Assembly: GCF_020386635.1 (NCBI RefSeq)
Contig: NZ_CP081942.1
Location: 5,146,001-5,210,000 of the forward strand
Origin: Pseudomonas sp. MM211
GTDB taxonomy: Bacteria; Pseudomonadota; Gammaproteobacteria; Pseudomonadales; Pseudomonadaceae
DNA: 64,000 nt
Direction of reading: 5' to 3'
The notes under the pieces are model-generated. The model saw nothing but the letters and a program-made list of their open reading frames with translations, was not told the origin of the DNA and made no database searches. The position numbers and the translations under genes are program-made. How positions within the stretch are numbered: the first letter of the stretch is position 1; the number at the start of each line of letters is the position of its first letter. This document shows positions 1 through 7,819 of the stretch, one piece after another.

Positions 1-2534
1 TCCGGCAGGCTCGCGCGCACTTCGGCCAGCGTCGGCAGAATCTGCTGGGTCAGCGTCGCCGGCTGCTGCGGGCCATAGATGTCGGCACGCACGGTCACCG
101 TCGGCAAGCGGTTGCGGTGCCAGATTACCCCTTCCTCGAAGCCGTACTCGAGGGTGGCGATCTGTGACAGCGCCACACTCTTGCCGCTCTCGGTCGGCAC
201 CGCCAGGCTCGGCAACAACTGCAGGGCCTGACGCTCCACTGGCGTACCGCGCAGGAGGATTTCGATCAGTTCGTTGTCCTCACGATAATCGCTGACCGAC
301 GAGCCATTCAAAGAGCTGCGCAGGAACTTCGACACGTCAGAGGTACTGACGCCCAGCGCCCGGGCGCGATCCTGATCGATGTTCAGGTACACCACCTTGC
401 TCGGCTCTTCCCAGTCCAGGTGCACGTTGACCACGTAGGGGTTGTCACGCACCTTGTCGGCGACCTGCCGGGCCAGCCCGCGAACCTCATCGATATGCTC
501 GCCGGAAACGCGGAACTGCACCGGGTAGCCCACCGGCGGACCGTTCTCCAGACGCGAGATGCGCGTACGCAAGCTTGGGAACTCATCATTCAACACGCCG
601 ATCAGCCAGCTGCGCACCAGCTCACGATCCTCGATGGTTTTCGCCAGTACCACGATCTGCGCGAAGCTGGTCGCCGGCAGTTGCTGATCCAGCGGCAGGT
701 AGAAACGCGGCGAGCCGGTTCCGACGTAAGCCACGTAATTATTCACACCGGGATGCCCGGCCAGGCGCTCTTCGAAGCGTCGTACCTCGGCCTCGGTGGC
801 GATCAGCGAAGCGCCTTCGGCCAGCTTGAAATCGACCATCAGCTCCAGCCGCCCCGATGCCGGAAAGAACTGCTGCGGCACGAAGCGGAACAGCAGGATC
901 GAGCCGACGAACAGGGCCAGGGTCAACACGATGACCGTCTTGCGGCGTCGCACGCACCAGTTGATCACCCGCCGCACACGTTTGTAGAACGCCGTGTCAT
1001 AGGGGTCGTGCCCGGCAGCGCCGCCACCGTGTTTCTGGGCAGCCTGCTTGGCCAGATCCGGCAGCAAACGTGCGCCCAGGTAAGGGACGAACATCACTGC
1101 AGCGACCCAGGACATCAGCAGCGCGATGGTCACCACCTGGAAGATCGACCGGGTGTACTCGCCGGTACCCGATTGCGCCGTGGCGATCGGCAGAAAGCCT
1201 GCGGCGGTGATCAGGGTACCGGTGAGCATCGGAAACGCCGTACTCGTCCAGGCGAAGCTCGCCGCCTTGAGACGGTCGTAGCCCTGCTCCATCTTTATCG
1301 CCATGATCTCCACGGCAATGATCGCATCATCCACCAGCAGGCCCAGAGCCAGCACCAGGGCGCCCAGGGAAATCTTGTGCAGGCCGATGTTCAGGTAGTA
1401 CATGGCGGCGAAGGTCATCGCCAGCACCAGGGGAATCGACAGTGCCACCACCAACCCGGTGCGCAGGCCCAGGGAGAAGAAGCTCACCAGCAACACGATG
1501 ATCAGCGCTTCGGTGAGCACCTTGACGAACTCGCCGACGCTGGTTTTCACCGCTGCCGGTTGATCCGACACCTTGCGCAGCTGCATGCCTGCCGGCAGGT
1601 TGTTCTGCAAACGTGTGAACTCACCCTCCAGCGCCTTGCCGAGCACCAGAATGTCGCCGCCGGGCTTCATCGACACGGCCAGGCCGATGGCATCCTCACC
1701 CATGAAACGCATGCGCGGCGCGGGGGGATCGTTGAAGCCACGGCTGATCTCGGCCACGTCACCAATACGGAAGGTACGATCGGCTACGCGGATGGGGAAA
1801 TCGCGGATCTGCTCGACTGTCTCGAAACTGCCGCTGACCCGCAACTGCACGCGGTCGGAGCCGGTCTCGAAGAAGCCCGCCACGGCCATCGCGTTCTGCT
1901 GCTCGAGGGCCTGTTGCACGGCAGCGAGCGGCAGGCCGAGGGTGGCCAGCTTGGTGTTGGACAGCTCGATCCAGATCTTTTCGTCCTGCAGGCCGACCAG
2001 CTCGACCTTGCCGACGTCCTTGACCCGCTGCAGCTGCAGCTGCACGCGATCTGCATAATCCTTGAGCACCGCGTAATCGAAGCCGCTGCCGGTCAGAGCG
2101 TAGATATTGCCGAAGGTGGTGCCGAACTCATCGTTGAAAAACGGCCCCTGAATGCCGCCTGGCAGGGTATGGCGAATGTCACCGATCTTCTTGCGCAGCT
2201 GGTACCAGAGTTCGGGAATCTCGTTGGAGTGCATGGAGTCGCGGGCCAGGAAGGTGACCTGGGATTCACCGGGCCGCGAGAAGGACACGATGCGCTCGTA
2301 CTCGCCGGTCTCCATCAGCTTCTTCTCGATGCGCTCGGTGATCTGCCGGGCCACCTGCTCGGCCGTGGCACCGGGCCAGTTGGTTTTCACCACCATGGCT
2401 TTGAAGGTGAACGGCGGATCCTCGCTCTGCCCGAGCTTGGAGTACGACAGGGCGCCGACGATGCCCAGCAACAACATGAGGTACAGGACGATCTGACGAT
2501 GATGCAGCGCCCAGGCGGAAAGGTTGAAGGACAT
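1..2534 (-). CDS. mexK: RND efflux pump inner-membrane transporter, MexK-like (3' end outside window)
   Basis: Proton-driven tripartite efflux transporter of the HAE1 RND family, in the inner membrane. About 845 of roughly 1020 residues are visible; the C-terminus lies beyond the left edge. It begins MSFNLSAWALHHRQIVLYLM, with a first membrane helix near residues 13-31. The transmembrane helix 4 motif GLLVDDAIIAVE has the paired proton-relay aspartates at about residues 402-403, the positions expected for AcrB D407/D408. A large periplasmic docking/porter region follows each half. It starts 6 bp after the adaptor gene, so the two are one operon. The N-terminus, the divergent TetR and the lack of an outer-membrane channel gene upstream recall MexJK of P. 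aeruginosa. The family call is firm; the MexK name rests on recall of that sequence and on context. Confidence 0.88.
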   Translation of the reverse strand, partial: MSFNLSAWALHHRQIVLYLMLLLGIVGALSYSKLGQSEDPPFTFKAMVVKTNWPGATAEQVARQITERIEKKLMETGEYERIVSFSRPGESQVTFLARDSMHSNEIPELWYQLRKKIGDIRHTLPGGIQGPFFNDEFGTTFGNIYALTGSGFDYAVLKDYADRVQLQLQRVKDVGKVELVGLQDEKIWIELSNTKLATLGLPLAAVQQALEQQNAMAVAGFFETGSDRVQLRVSGSFETVEQIRDFPIRVADRTFRIGDVAEISRGFNDPPAPRMRFMGEDAIGLAVSMKPGGDILVLGKALEGEFTRLQNNLPAGMQLRKVSDQPAAVKTSVGEFVKVLTEALIIVLLVSFFSLGLRTGLVVALSIPLVLAMTFAAMYYLNIGLHKISLGALVLALGLLVDDAIIAVEIMAIKMEQGYDRLKAASFAWTSTAFPMLTGTLITAAGFLPIATAQSGTGEYTRSIFQVVTIALLMSWVAAVMFVPYLGARLLPDLAKQAAQKHGGGAAGHDPYDTAFYKRVRRVINWCVRRRKTVIVLTLALFVGSILLFRFVPQQFFPASGRLELMVDFKLAEGASLIATEAEVRRFEERLAGHPGVNNYVAYVGTGSPRFYLPLDQQLPATSFAQIVVLAKTIEDRELVRSWLIGVLNDEFPSLRTRISRLENGPPVGYPVQFRVSGEHIDEVRGLARQVADKVRDNPYVVNVHLDWEEPSKVVYLNIDQDRARALGVSTSDVSKFLRSSLNGSSVSDYREDNELIEILLRGTPVERQALQLLPSLAVPTESGKSVALSQIATLEYGFEEGVIWHRNRLPTVTVRADIYGPQQPATLTQQILPTLAEVRASLP

Positions 2535-2540
2535 CGACGC

Positions 2541-3644
2541 TTACTCCTTCGCCGCCAGGTCTACCGCTCGGTTCTGCCGATCCACGGGTCGTATCTGCTG
2601 CCCGTCCAGCAATACCTGTACGCCGGCCACCACCACCCAGTCGCTGGCCTTCAGGCCTTCCAGCACCGGCACCTGCTTTTCACCATAGGGGCCGACCCGC
2701 ACCGCAGTGCGCTTGAGCTTCGAGGTTTGCGGATCGACCACCCAGACGTAGGGCTGATCCTTCTCGGCGGTCAGTGCCGACAGCGGCACTGCCAGCGGTA
2801 CATCGCCGTTACGGGCGATGAACACCCGTGCGCTCTGGCCGAGTTCCACCTGCGCGTCGCGCTGCTGCAGGGCGATGCGTGCGGCGTAGGTACGCGAGCG
2901 CGGATCGGCCGCTGGCGACAGCTCACGGATACGTCCAGCCAGTCGCTCGCCTGGCTGCGACCACAGCTCCACGGCGACGTCCTGACCGACGTTCAGACTA
3001 CCGATCACCTGCTCGGGCAGGTCGATCAGCACCTCGCGCTCGCCATCGGCCGCCAACACGAACACCGTCTGGCCGGCTGACACCACCTGACCGACCTCGG
3101 CGCTGCGCTGCACGATAACCCCACTCTGCGGCGCCTTGAGCACCGCGTAACCGGCCTGGTTATCGGCAACATTGAGCTCGGCACGCACCTGACGCAGGCG
3201 AGCCTCGGCGGCGCGGAAGGTATTTTCGGCACTGTCGGACTGCGACTTGCTGATCATCCCGCGCTGCTGCAGGGTGCGGTAGCGGTCACGCTCGGCACGC
3301 GCCAGTTGCAGATTGGACTCGGCCGATTGCAGCTGGGCACGGGATGCATCCAGTTGCAGGCGCACATCCTGCGGATCAAGTTCGGCCAATGGTGCCTCTT
3401 TGTCGACCGGCTGCCCTACCTCGACCAGCCGCTTGGTCACCTTGCCGCCAATGCGGAACGCCAGCTCCGGCTCCAGCCGCGCCCTTATCTCACCAGGGTA
3501 AACATCTGCCAACTCCGCAGCCAATTGCGGCTGCGCCACCATGGCGGGGCGGATGCCCGGCTGCGGAGCCTCCGCATTGCTGCAGGCGACCAAGGACAGG
3601 ACAAGACAGACAGGCACAACGCGAGACAGAGCATGGCGGAACAT
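2541..3644 (-). CDS. mexJ: RND periplasmic adaptor (membrane fusion) lipoprotein, MexJ-like
   Basis: Periplasmic adaptor that joins the RND pump to an outer-membrane channel. The 367-residue length is normal for the AcrA/HlyD family. The lipoprotein signal ends LSLVAC with Cys21 as the lipidation site. It then shows the usual order: a lipoyl half with KRLVEVGQPVDKEAPLAELD, a coiled-coil hairpin around residues 95-165, the second lipoyl half with LKAPQSGVIVQRSAEVG, then beta-barrel and membrane-proximal domains. The gene is first in the operon and is transcribed divergently from a TetR regulator. No outer-membrane factor gene is seen on the visible side, as in mexJK, which borrows OprM. The MexJ assignment is by operon layout and general similarity. 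Confidence 0.85.
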   Translation of the reverse strand: MFRHALSRVVPVCLVLSLVACSNAEAPQPGIRPAMVAQPQLAAELADVYPGEIRARLEPELAFRIGGKVTKRLVEVGQPVDKEAPLAELDPQDVRLQLDASRAQLQSAESNLQLARAERDRYRTLQQRGMISKSQSDSAENTFRAAEARLRQVRAELNVADNQAGYAVLKAPQSGVIVQRSAEVGQVVSAGQTVFVLAADGEREVLIDLPEQVIGSLNVGQDVAVELWSQPGERLAGRIRELSPAADPRSRTYAARIALQQRDAQVELGQSARVFIARNGDVPLAVPLSALTAEKDQPYVWVVDPQTSKLKRTAVRVGPYGEKQVPVLEGLKASDWVVVAGVQVLLDGQQIRPVDRQNRAVDLAAKE

Positions 3645-3669
3645 GATGAGCGTCCTTTCAGGGAACTTT

Positions 3670-3724
3670 TAATACTTGTACTGCTCGGTATAGTAAAAAT
3701 AGCGTACTCGCCAGTCCAGTATTA
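3670..3724. promoter_or_regulatory. Divergent promoter/operator region between TetR and RND operon
   Basis: The 90-bp intergenic space carries an imperfect inverted repeat: TAATACTTGTACTG (3670-3683) faces CAGTCCAGTATTA (3712-3724). An A+T-rich segment, TATAGTAAAAATAG, lies between the arms. This is the expected place for the TetR (MexL-like) operator controlling both directions. That the repeat is the binding site is inference. Confidence 0.4.
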
Positions 3725-3734
3725 AGATAGCCCG

Positions 3735-4370
3735 ATGTCGAATACTTCATTGCCCCCCAGCGGCCCCGGCCGCCCCAAAGATCCCGCCAAGCGCGAGGCC
3801 ATCCTCGAAGCCGCGAAATGCCTGTTCCTGCGCTACGGCTATGCCGGCAGCAGCATGGACGCCATCGCCGCCCACGCGGGTGTTTCCAAGCTCACCGTGT
3901 ACAGCCACTTTACCGACAAGGAGACGCTGTTCTGCGCGGCGGTGAAGGCCAAGTGTGAGGAGCAGCTACCTGAACTGTTGTTCGAGCTGCCTGAGCATGC
4001 CGATGTGGAAACGGTGCTGCTTAACATCGCCAGCGGTTTCAATCGCCTGATCAACAGCCCCGAATCCGTCGAACTGCATCGCCTGATGACCAGCCTCGGC
4101 AGCAAGGATCCGCTGCTCGCTAAAGTCTTCTATGAAGCCGGCCCACAGCCCCTGCTGGCGGAAATGGAGCGCTTGCTGAGCAAGGCCAATCAGAATGGTC
4201 AGCTCTCCATCGACTCGCCCAAGGTAGCCGCGGATCAGTTCTTTTCTCTGTTCAAGGGCTGCGCCAACTTCCGCCTGCTGATCGGTTGTGGCGCGCCCCA
4301 GAGTACGGCCGAGCAGGAGCAACATGCTCAGGAAGCAGTACGGATGTTCCTGCGCGCCTACCGGGCCTAA
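3735..4370 (+). CDS. mexL: TetR/AcrR family repressor, MexL-like
   Basis: 211-residue transcriptional repressor. The TetR N-terminal helix-turn-helix occupies about residues 18-65 (GRPKDPAKREAILEAAKCLF, then SKLTVYSHFTDKETLF). The C-terminal ligand domain is of the type seen in AefR/MexL-like regulators. It is divergent from the RND operon with 90 bp between start codons, so it most likely represses that operon and itself. P. aeruginosa MexL is 212 residues and has the same arrangement with mexJK, hence the symbol. The inducer cannot be told from the sequence. Confidence 0.82.
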   Translation: MSNTSLPPSGPGRPKDPAKREAILEAAKCLFLRYGYAGSSMDAIAAHAGVSKLTVYSHFTDKETLFCAAVKAKCEEQLPELLFELPEHADVETVLLNIASGFNRLINSPESVELHRLMTSLGSKDPLLAKVFYEAGPQPLLAEMERLLSKANQNGQLSIDSPKVAADQFFSLFKGCANFRLLIGCGAPQSTAEQEQHAQEAVRMFLRAYRA

Positions 4371-4474
4371 CCGCACCGCGTTCTGCGTCTGGCTGCTACC
4401 GTCTACATCACGCTTGCAGTTTGCGAGTGGCAGCCAGTGTGTAGCCTGGCTGGTCGGTATCAGAGGAGGCGCGT

Positions 4475-4867
4475 ATGGATCGATTCACCGGTGGCTGCCT
4501 GTGCGGCAAGGTACGCATCGAAGCCCGGGGCCTTCCCTACCGGGTCGGTATTTGCCACTGCCTCGACTGCCGCAAGCATCACGGCGCGCTGTTCTACGCG
4601 GCAGCGGTATTTCCTGAAGGTGCGGTGGCCATCAGCGGCGAAACGGCGGATTACGCCGGGCGCTTCTTCTGCCCCCGCTGCGGCTCATCGGTTTTCGCCC
4701 GTAGCGCCGATGAAATCGAAGTGCATCTGGGCGCACTCGATGCGCCAGACCAGTTGCTGCCAACCTACGAAAACTGGACGAGCCGGCGCGAATCCTGGCT
4801 ACCGCCCTTCCCCTGCAAAACCCACTACAGACACGACCGTGAGGCGACGGATCGCGTCGAGGATTGA
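4475..4867 (+). CDS. GFA (glutathione-dependent formaldehyde-activating) family zinc protein
   Basis: 130-residue cytoplasmic protein of the GFA/CENP-V fold. It has the family zinc-ligand pattern: GGCLCGKVR (Cys8 and Cys10), CHCLDCRKHHG near residues 27-37, and FFCPRCGSSVF near 68-78. Family members include S-(hydroxymethyl)glutathione synthase and many homologues of unknown substrate, so no reaction is claimed. The start is supported by GAGGAGGCG 6-8 bases upstream. It stands alone; the TetR upstream is on the same strand with 104 bp between, and the next gene is convergent. Confidence 0.85.
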   Translation: MDRFTGGCLCGKVRIEARGLPYRVGICHCLDCRKHHGALFYAAAVFPEGAVAISGETADYAGRFFCPRCGSSVFARSADEIEVHLGALDAPDQLLPTYENWTSRRESWLPPFPCKTHYRHDREATDRVED

Positions 4868-4939
4868 GGGCAATCTATTCAGGCGCCAAGCCCCATGATT
4901 GCCCCGAAAGAGACCAGACGAGCCAACGCCGAGAGACGA

Positions 4940-5218
4940 TCATGCTTCGTTATCACGAGGCTCGTCAGCTTCGCTATTTTCAGACTCTTTGTCTTCCGGC
5001 GCTTTGCCATCGATCCAGGAGTTGGTCGCTTCCTGGGCGTCATCGAGCTGCTTGCTGAACTGCTTTACCGATTCGCTGAAGGTGTCCTTGGCAATTTGAC
5101 TGGCGCTTTCCTTGGCATCTTCAACGGCTTTATTGGCAGCGTTTTCCGCAGCATCACACCCGCTAAGAACAATGATGCTCAGGGCACCGATTGCCAGGTA
5201 ATTGAGTCGAGATTTCAT
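4940..5218 (-). CDS. Small alpha-helical lipoprotein (paralogue of the gene at 17055-17354)
   Basis: 92-residue predicted lipoprotein of unknown function. The signal peptide MKSRLNYLAIGALSIIVLSG precedes the lipidated Cys21, and Asp follows at +2. The mature part is a charged amphipathic helix (AENAANKAVEDAKESASQIA, then DTFSESVKQFSKQLDDAQEA) ending in a very acidic, low-complexity tail. The internal start at 5218 was preferred to a longer reading because it has an AGG ribosome site (AATGAGGCC) and puts the lipobox at the N-terminus. It resembles the lipoprotein at 17055-17354 in order of segments and residues, so the two are probably paralogues. Nothing in its neighbourhood indicates a role. 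Confidence 0.75.
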   Translation of the reverse strand: MKSRLNYLAIGALSIIVLSGCDAAENAANKAVEDAKESASQIAKDTFSESVKQFSKQLDDAQEATNSWIDGKAPEDKESENSEADEPRDNEA

Positions 5219-5592
5219 GTAGGCCTCATTAAATGCGTAGTCGAACTGGAGCTGTCGAACGGGCGCAATTATTGCGGCGGGAAATGTAGAAATTTCGTCA
5301 AAAAAGCCGGCCTGGAGCGGGTGCATTTGTATCGCCATGTTCTGAACCGCTGAAGGATTCACACGAGCAAGCAGCCCTAGAGGTATCGCGCGGTGATCCC
5401 CGGAAACCCACTACACCCGGATGGACAGGCACCTATGTCGATGACTGCAAAGCGCGCACTCCGTCGAACCGTGTTGCCTGATTTGGCAAGAGCAACCTCA
5501 GGGCTTTCCAATCGATAGCGGTGAATGCCCCATTGCCTGCTTTGCCCAGAACAGGTGAAGAGAAAACGTAGACAGATGCCCTGCCCGTGCAA
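5219..5592. other. Intergenic region without a supported gene
   Basis: 374 bp between the lipoprotein start and the 3' end of the TetR gene. Short open frames occur on both strands but lack ribosome sites and normal composition. The only structure noticed is a weak hairpin, TTGCC/GGCAA near 5474-5489. It presumably contains the lipoprotein promoter close to 5220-5300. Confidence 0.5.
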
Positions 5593-6180
5593 TCACCGCT
5601 CGATAAGCAGGCCTCTGAGCAAGAGTTCCAGAGCAGCCATGCTCTGTGCCAGGCGGGCGTCGCCATCTTCACCGCTGGCGATCCAGAAAGCTGCCTCCGC
5701 AAGGCTGCCATTGATCAGCAATGCCAATGCCTGCGGATGAGCGTCATCGACGATCCCCTGCTGGATCAGCCCTTCGATCAGTTGCTGCAGGGAGCGGATG
5801 CACTGCTGTTGAGAATCGGGCGTGGCCCCTCCGAGCACGGCACGCGCGTCACGCAGCACGATGCGCTGGATTTCAGGCTCCAGGGCCATTTGCAGGTAAG
5901 CCCGGCAGCGGTCACGGAATCCCGCCCAGGTATCGGTGCCGTTGTCGGAGATAGCCTGCAGGCGCGCATCCATCTCAGCGTCGATCTCCGCCACTACCGC
6001 GGCCAGCAATCCCTGCTTGTCGCCAAAGTGATGATAGAGCGCGCCGCGAGTGAGGCCCGCTTGCGCGGTTAGATCATCCATCGAAGTCTCGGCATAACCG
6101 CGTTCGCAGAACACCTTGCGTGCGGTGGACAGCAAGGCTGAACGGGTTTTCTCCATTTCGGCGCGGGTGCGGCGAGCCAT
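5593..6180 (-). CDS. TetR family transcriptional repressor
   Basis: 195-residue regulator. The N-terminal helix-turn-helix spans about residues 10-55 (CERGYAETSMDDLTAQAG, then GALYHHFGDKQGLLAAVV). The C-terminal part is helical and variable, as expected for a ligand domain. The ATG at 6180 follows an AAGGAG ribosome site at 6187-6192; an upstream in-frame extension to 6249 would run into the operators and is rejected. It is divergent from an MFS transporter with two palindromes between them. That makes it the probable drug- or metabolite-responsive repressor of the transporter and of itself. Confidence 0.87.
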   Translation of the reverse strand: MARRTRAEMEKTRSALLSTARKVFCERGYAETSMDDLTAQAGLTRGALYHHFGDKQGLLAAVVAEIDAEMDARLQAISDNGTDTWAGFRDRCRAYLQMALEPEIQRIVLRDARAVLGGATPDSQQQCIRSLQQLIEGLIQQGIVDDAHPQALALLINGSLAEAAFWIASGEDGDARLAQSMAALELLLRGLLIER

Positions 6181-6215
6181 CGTTTTCTCCTTAGAGCCAG
6201 GCAAACCATTATTTA

Positions 6216-6263
6216 CATACGAAGCGTATGAATCTATGATTTTATACATACCTGCCGTATGTA
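6216..6263. promoter_or_regulatory. Two palindromic TetR-type operators
   Basis: CATACGAAGCGTATG (6216-6230) is a perfect 6-3-6 palindrome. TACATAC-CTGCC-GTATGTA (6245-6263) is a perfect 7-5-7 palindrome. They share the half-site CATAC/GTATG and lie between the divergent TetR and MFS genes. ACATAC-type half-sites are common for TetR repressors of efflux genes. Binding is inferred. Confidence 0.7.
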
Positions 6264-6306
6264 AGTGATCTTAGGCCCTATGGTGGCCATGAAAAAGGAG
6301 AATGAA

Positions 6307-7530
6307 ATGGCCAATCCCTACCTGGGACTGTTCACTGCGCCAGGCTCGAAGGGCTTCGTGCTAGCCGGGCTGATTGCGCGAATCCCGTTGCCGATGACCG
6401 GGATCGGCATCATCACCCTGCTGGCGCAATTACGCGGTAGCTACGCGCTGGCCGGAGCGGTAGCGGCCTCTTTCGTGCTGGCCTATGCGCTGCTGTCGCC
6501 ACAGATTTCGCGTCTGGTAGACCGCCACGGTCAGTATCGGGTATTGCCTGTTGCTGCTGCAGTCTGCATCGCTGGCTTGGCGTTGCTACTCGCTGCGACC
6601 TGGCTGCAGATGCACGATGCAGTGCTGTTCATCGGCGCACTGATGGCGGGCGCCATGCCCAGCATCTCGGCGATGATACGTGCCCGTTGGACGGCCATTT
6701 ACAGTGGCCAGCCGCAATTGCAGACGGCCTTTTCTCTGGAGACCGTACTCGACGAGGTGACATTCGTGGTCGGGCCTCCACTGTCAGTCGGGTTGAGCGT
6801 GGCGGTGTTTCCTCAAGCCGGCTTACTGGTCGGGATGCTGTTGCTGGCGCTTGGCGTGTTTACGCTGGTCGTGCAGCGCGCCAGCGAGCCGCCAAGCGAG
6901 ACGGGGGGCACTGCCGCTACTCGCCCGAGGTCGGTGATTCATCTACCTGACGTGCGTCTGCTGACGCTGCTGATGGTGGGCCTGGGCATCATCGTCGGCA
7001 CCGTGGATATCGTCAGCGTGGCGTTTGCCGATGAGGCGGGCAACCCGGCGGCGGCGAGCCTGGTGCTATCGGCCTACGCAGTGGGTTCCTGCCTTGCAGG
7101 CCTGGTTTTCGGAGCCCTCACGCTACGCACACCGATGCACCGCCTGCTTTTCCTCGGCGGCTCTGCAACGGCGCTCACCACCCTGCCCCTGCTGCTGGTC
7201 GACAGCACCCCGACACTGGCTGCCAGCGTGTTCGTCGCGGGCCTGTTCTTCGCGCCCACGATGATCGTAGCCATGTCCCTGATCGAGCGCGCCGTACCAG
7301 AAAGCCAGCTCACCGAAGGAATGACCTGGCTGCTGGCCGGATTGAACGTCGGCGTGGCGGCAGGCGCCTTCGCCTCGGGTCAGGTAGTCGACCTTGCGCA
7401 AGCTTCCGCGGGTTTCAGCGTGGCACTGTGCGGGGCCGCCGTGGTGTTGCTGAGCGCACTCGTGGCCTACCGACGCTTCGCGAATCGAGTGAGCCGGTGT
7501 GACGGCAATCCTGCCCAGCCATCAATCTGA
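6307..7530 (+). CDS. Major facilitator superfamily transporter
   Basis: 407-residue inner-membrane protein with about 12 hydrophobic helices and the MFS loop 2-3 motif SRLVDRHGQYRVLP near residues 65-80. The large central loop (about residues 195-215, ASEPPSETGGTAATRPRS) separates the two six-helix halves. The ATG at 6307 sits 6 bases after AAGGAG; the upstream in-frame ATGs lack a site. It is transcribed away from a TetR repressor with palindromic operators between them, the usual layout of a regulated exporter. The substrate cannot be deduced. The call to MFS is firm and to exporter is inferred. Confidence 0.88.
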   Translation: MANPYLGLFTAPGSKGFVLAGLIARIPLPMTGIGIITLLAQLRGSYALAGAVAASFVLAYALLSPQISRLVDRHGQYRVLPVAAAVCIAGLALLLAATWLQMHDAVLFIGALMAGAMPSISAMIRARWTAIYSGQPQLQTAFSLETVLDEVTFVVGPPLSVGLSVAVFPQAGLLVGMLLLALGVFTLVVQRASEPPSETGGTAATRPRSVIHLPDVRLLTLLMVGLGIIVGTVDIVSVAFADEAGNPAAASLVLSAYAVGSCLAGLVFGALTLRTPMHRLLFLGGSATALTTLPLLLVDSTPTLAASVFVAGLFFAPTMIVAMSLIERAVPESQLTEGMTWLLAGLNVGVAAGAFASGQVVDLAQASAGFSVALCGAAVVLLSALVAYRRFANRVSRCDGNPAQPSI

Positions 7531-7568
7531 CTGACAGCCCACGAGCGTCTAAAAGTCGTGGCCTTGAG

Positions 7569-7657
7569 TTATCAGCGAACCCCGAAAAACACTTCGACGA
7601 TGGATAGAGAAGCAACGGCCAGTATTTTCGCCCTGCCGTCTCGCTGATAATTTTTTT
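7569..7657 (+). terminator. Terminator-like long-loop inverted repeat with T7 tract
   Basis: TTATCAGCGA (7569-7578) and TCGCTGATAA (7641-7650) are perfect 10-base inverted arms separated by 62 bases, followed directly by seven T residues (7651-7657). It is 38 bp past the MFS stop codon and could end that transcript. The large loop is unusual for an intrinsic terminator. Confidence 0.45.
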
Positions 7658-7819
7658 AACCCCTGCTAGTTAGCGCAGCAGGAGTCTGTGTACGCTGTGC
7701 TGGCGCAGACAGCAGTTACCTGAACGCGCACAAGCCCGCAGGCAACCTGCAGGATCATTCGCCGCCTCTTTTCGCGATCGGACCGTGAGCAAGCGCCCTG
7801 AACCGGACAATCCTGACTT

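Noticed and set aside
420..3080. Very long open frame (886 codons) opposite the RND genes
   Set aside because: It is antisense to clear RND pump and adaptor genes. The protein is rich in His, Gln and Arg with no family motif, as expected from codon bias in GC-rich DNA.
4895..5353. 152-codon rightward frame over the small lipoprotein
   Set aside because: It is opposite the lipoprotein, which has a lipobox, ribosome site and a paralogue. The rightward frame has none of these.
5363..5592. Small ORFs between the lipoprotein and the TetR gene
   Set aside because: Frames of 70-90 codons exist on the minus strand, but they overlap each other, lack ribosome sites and match nothing familiar.
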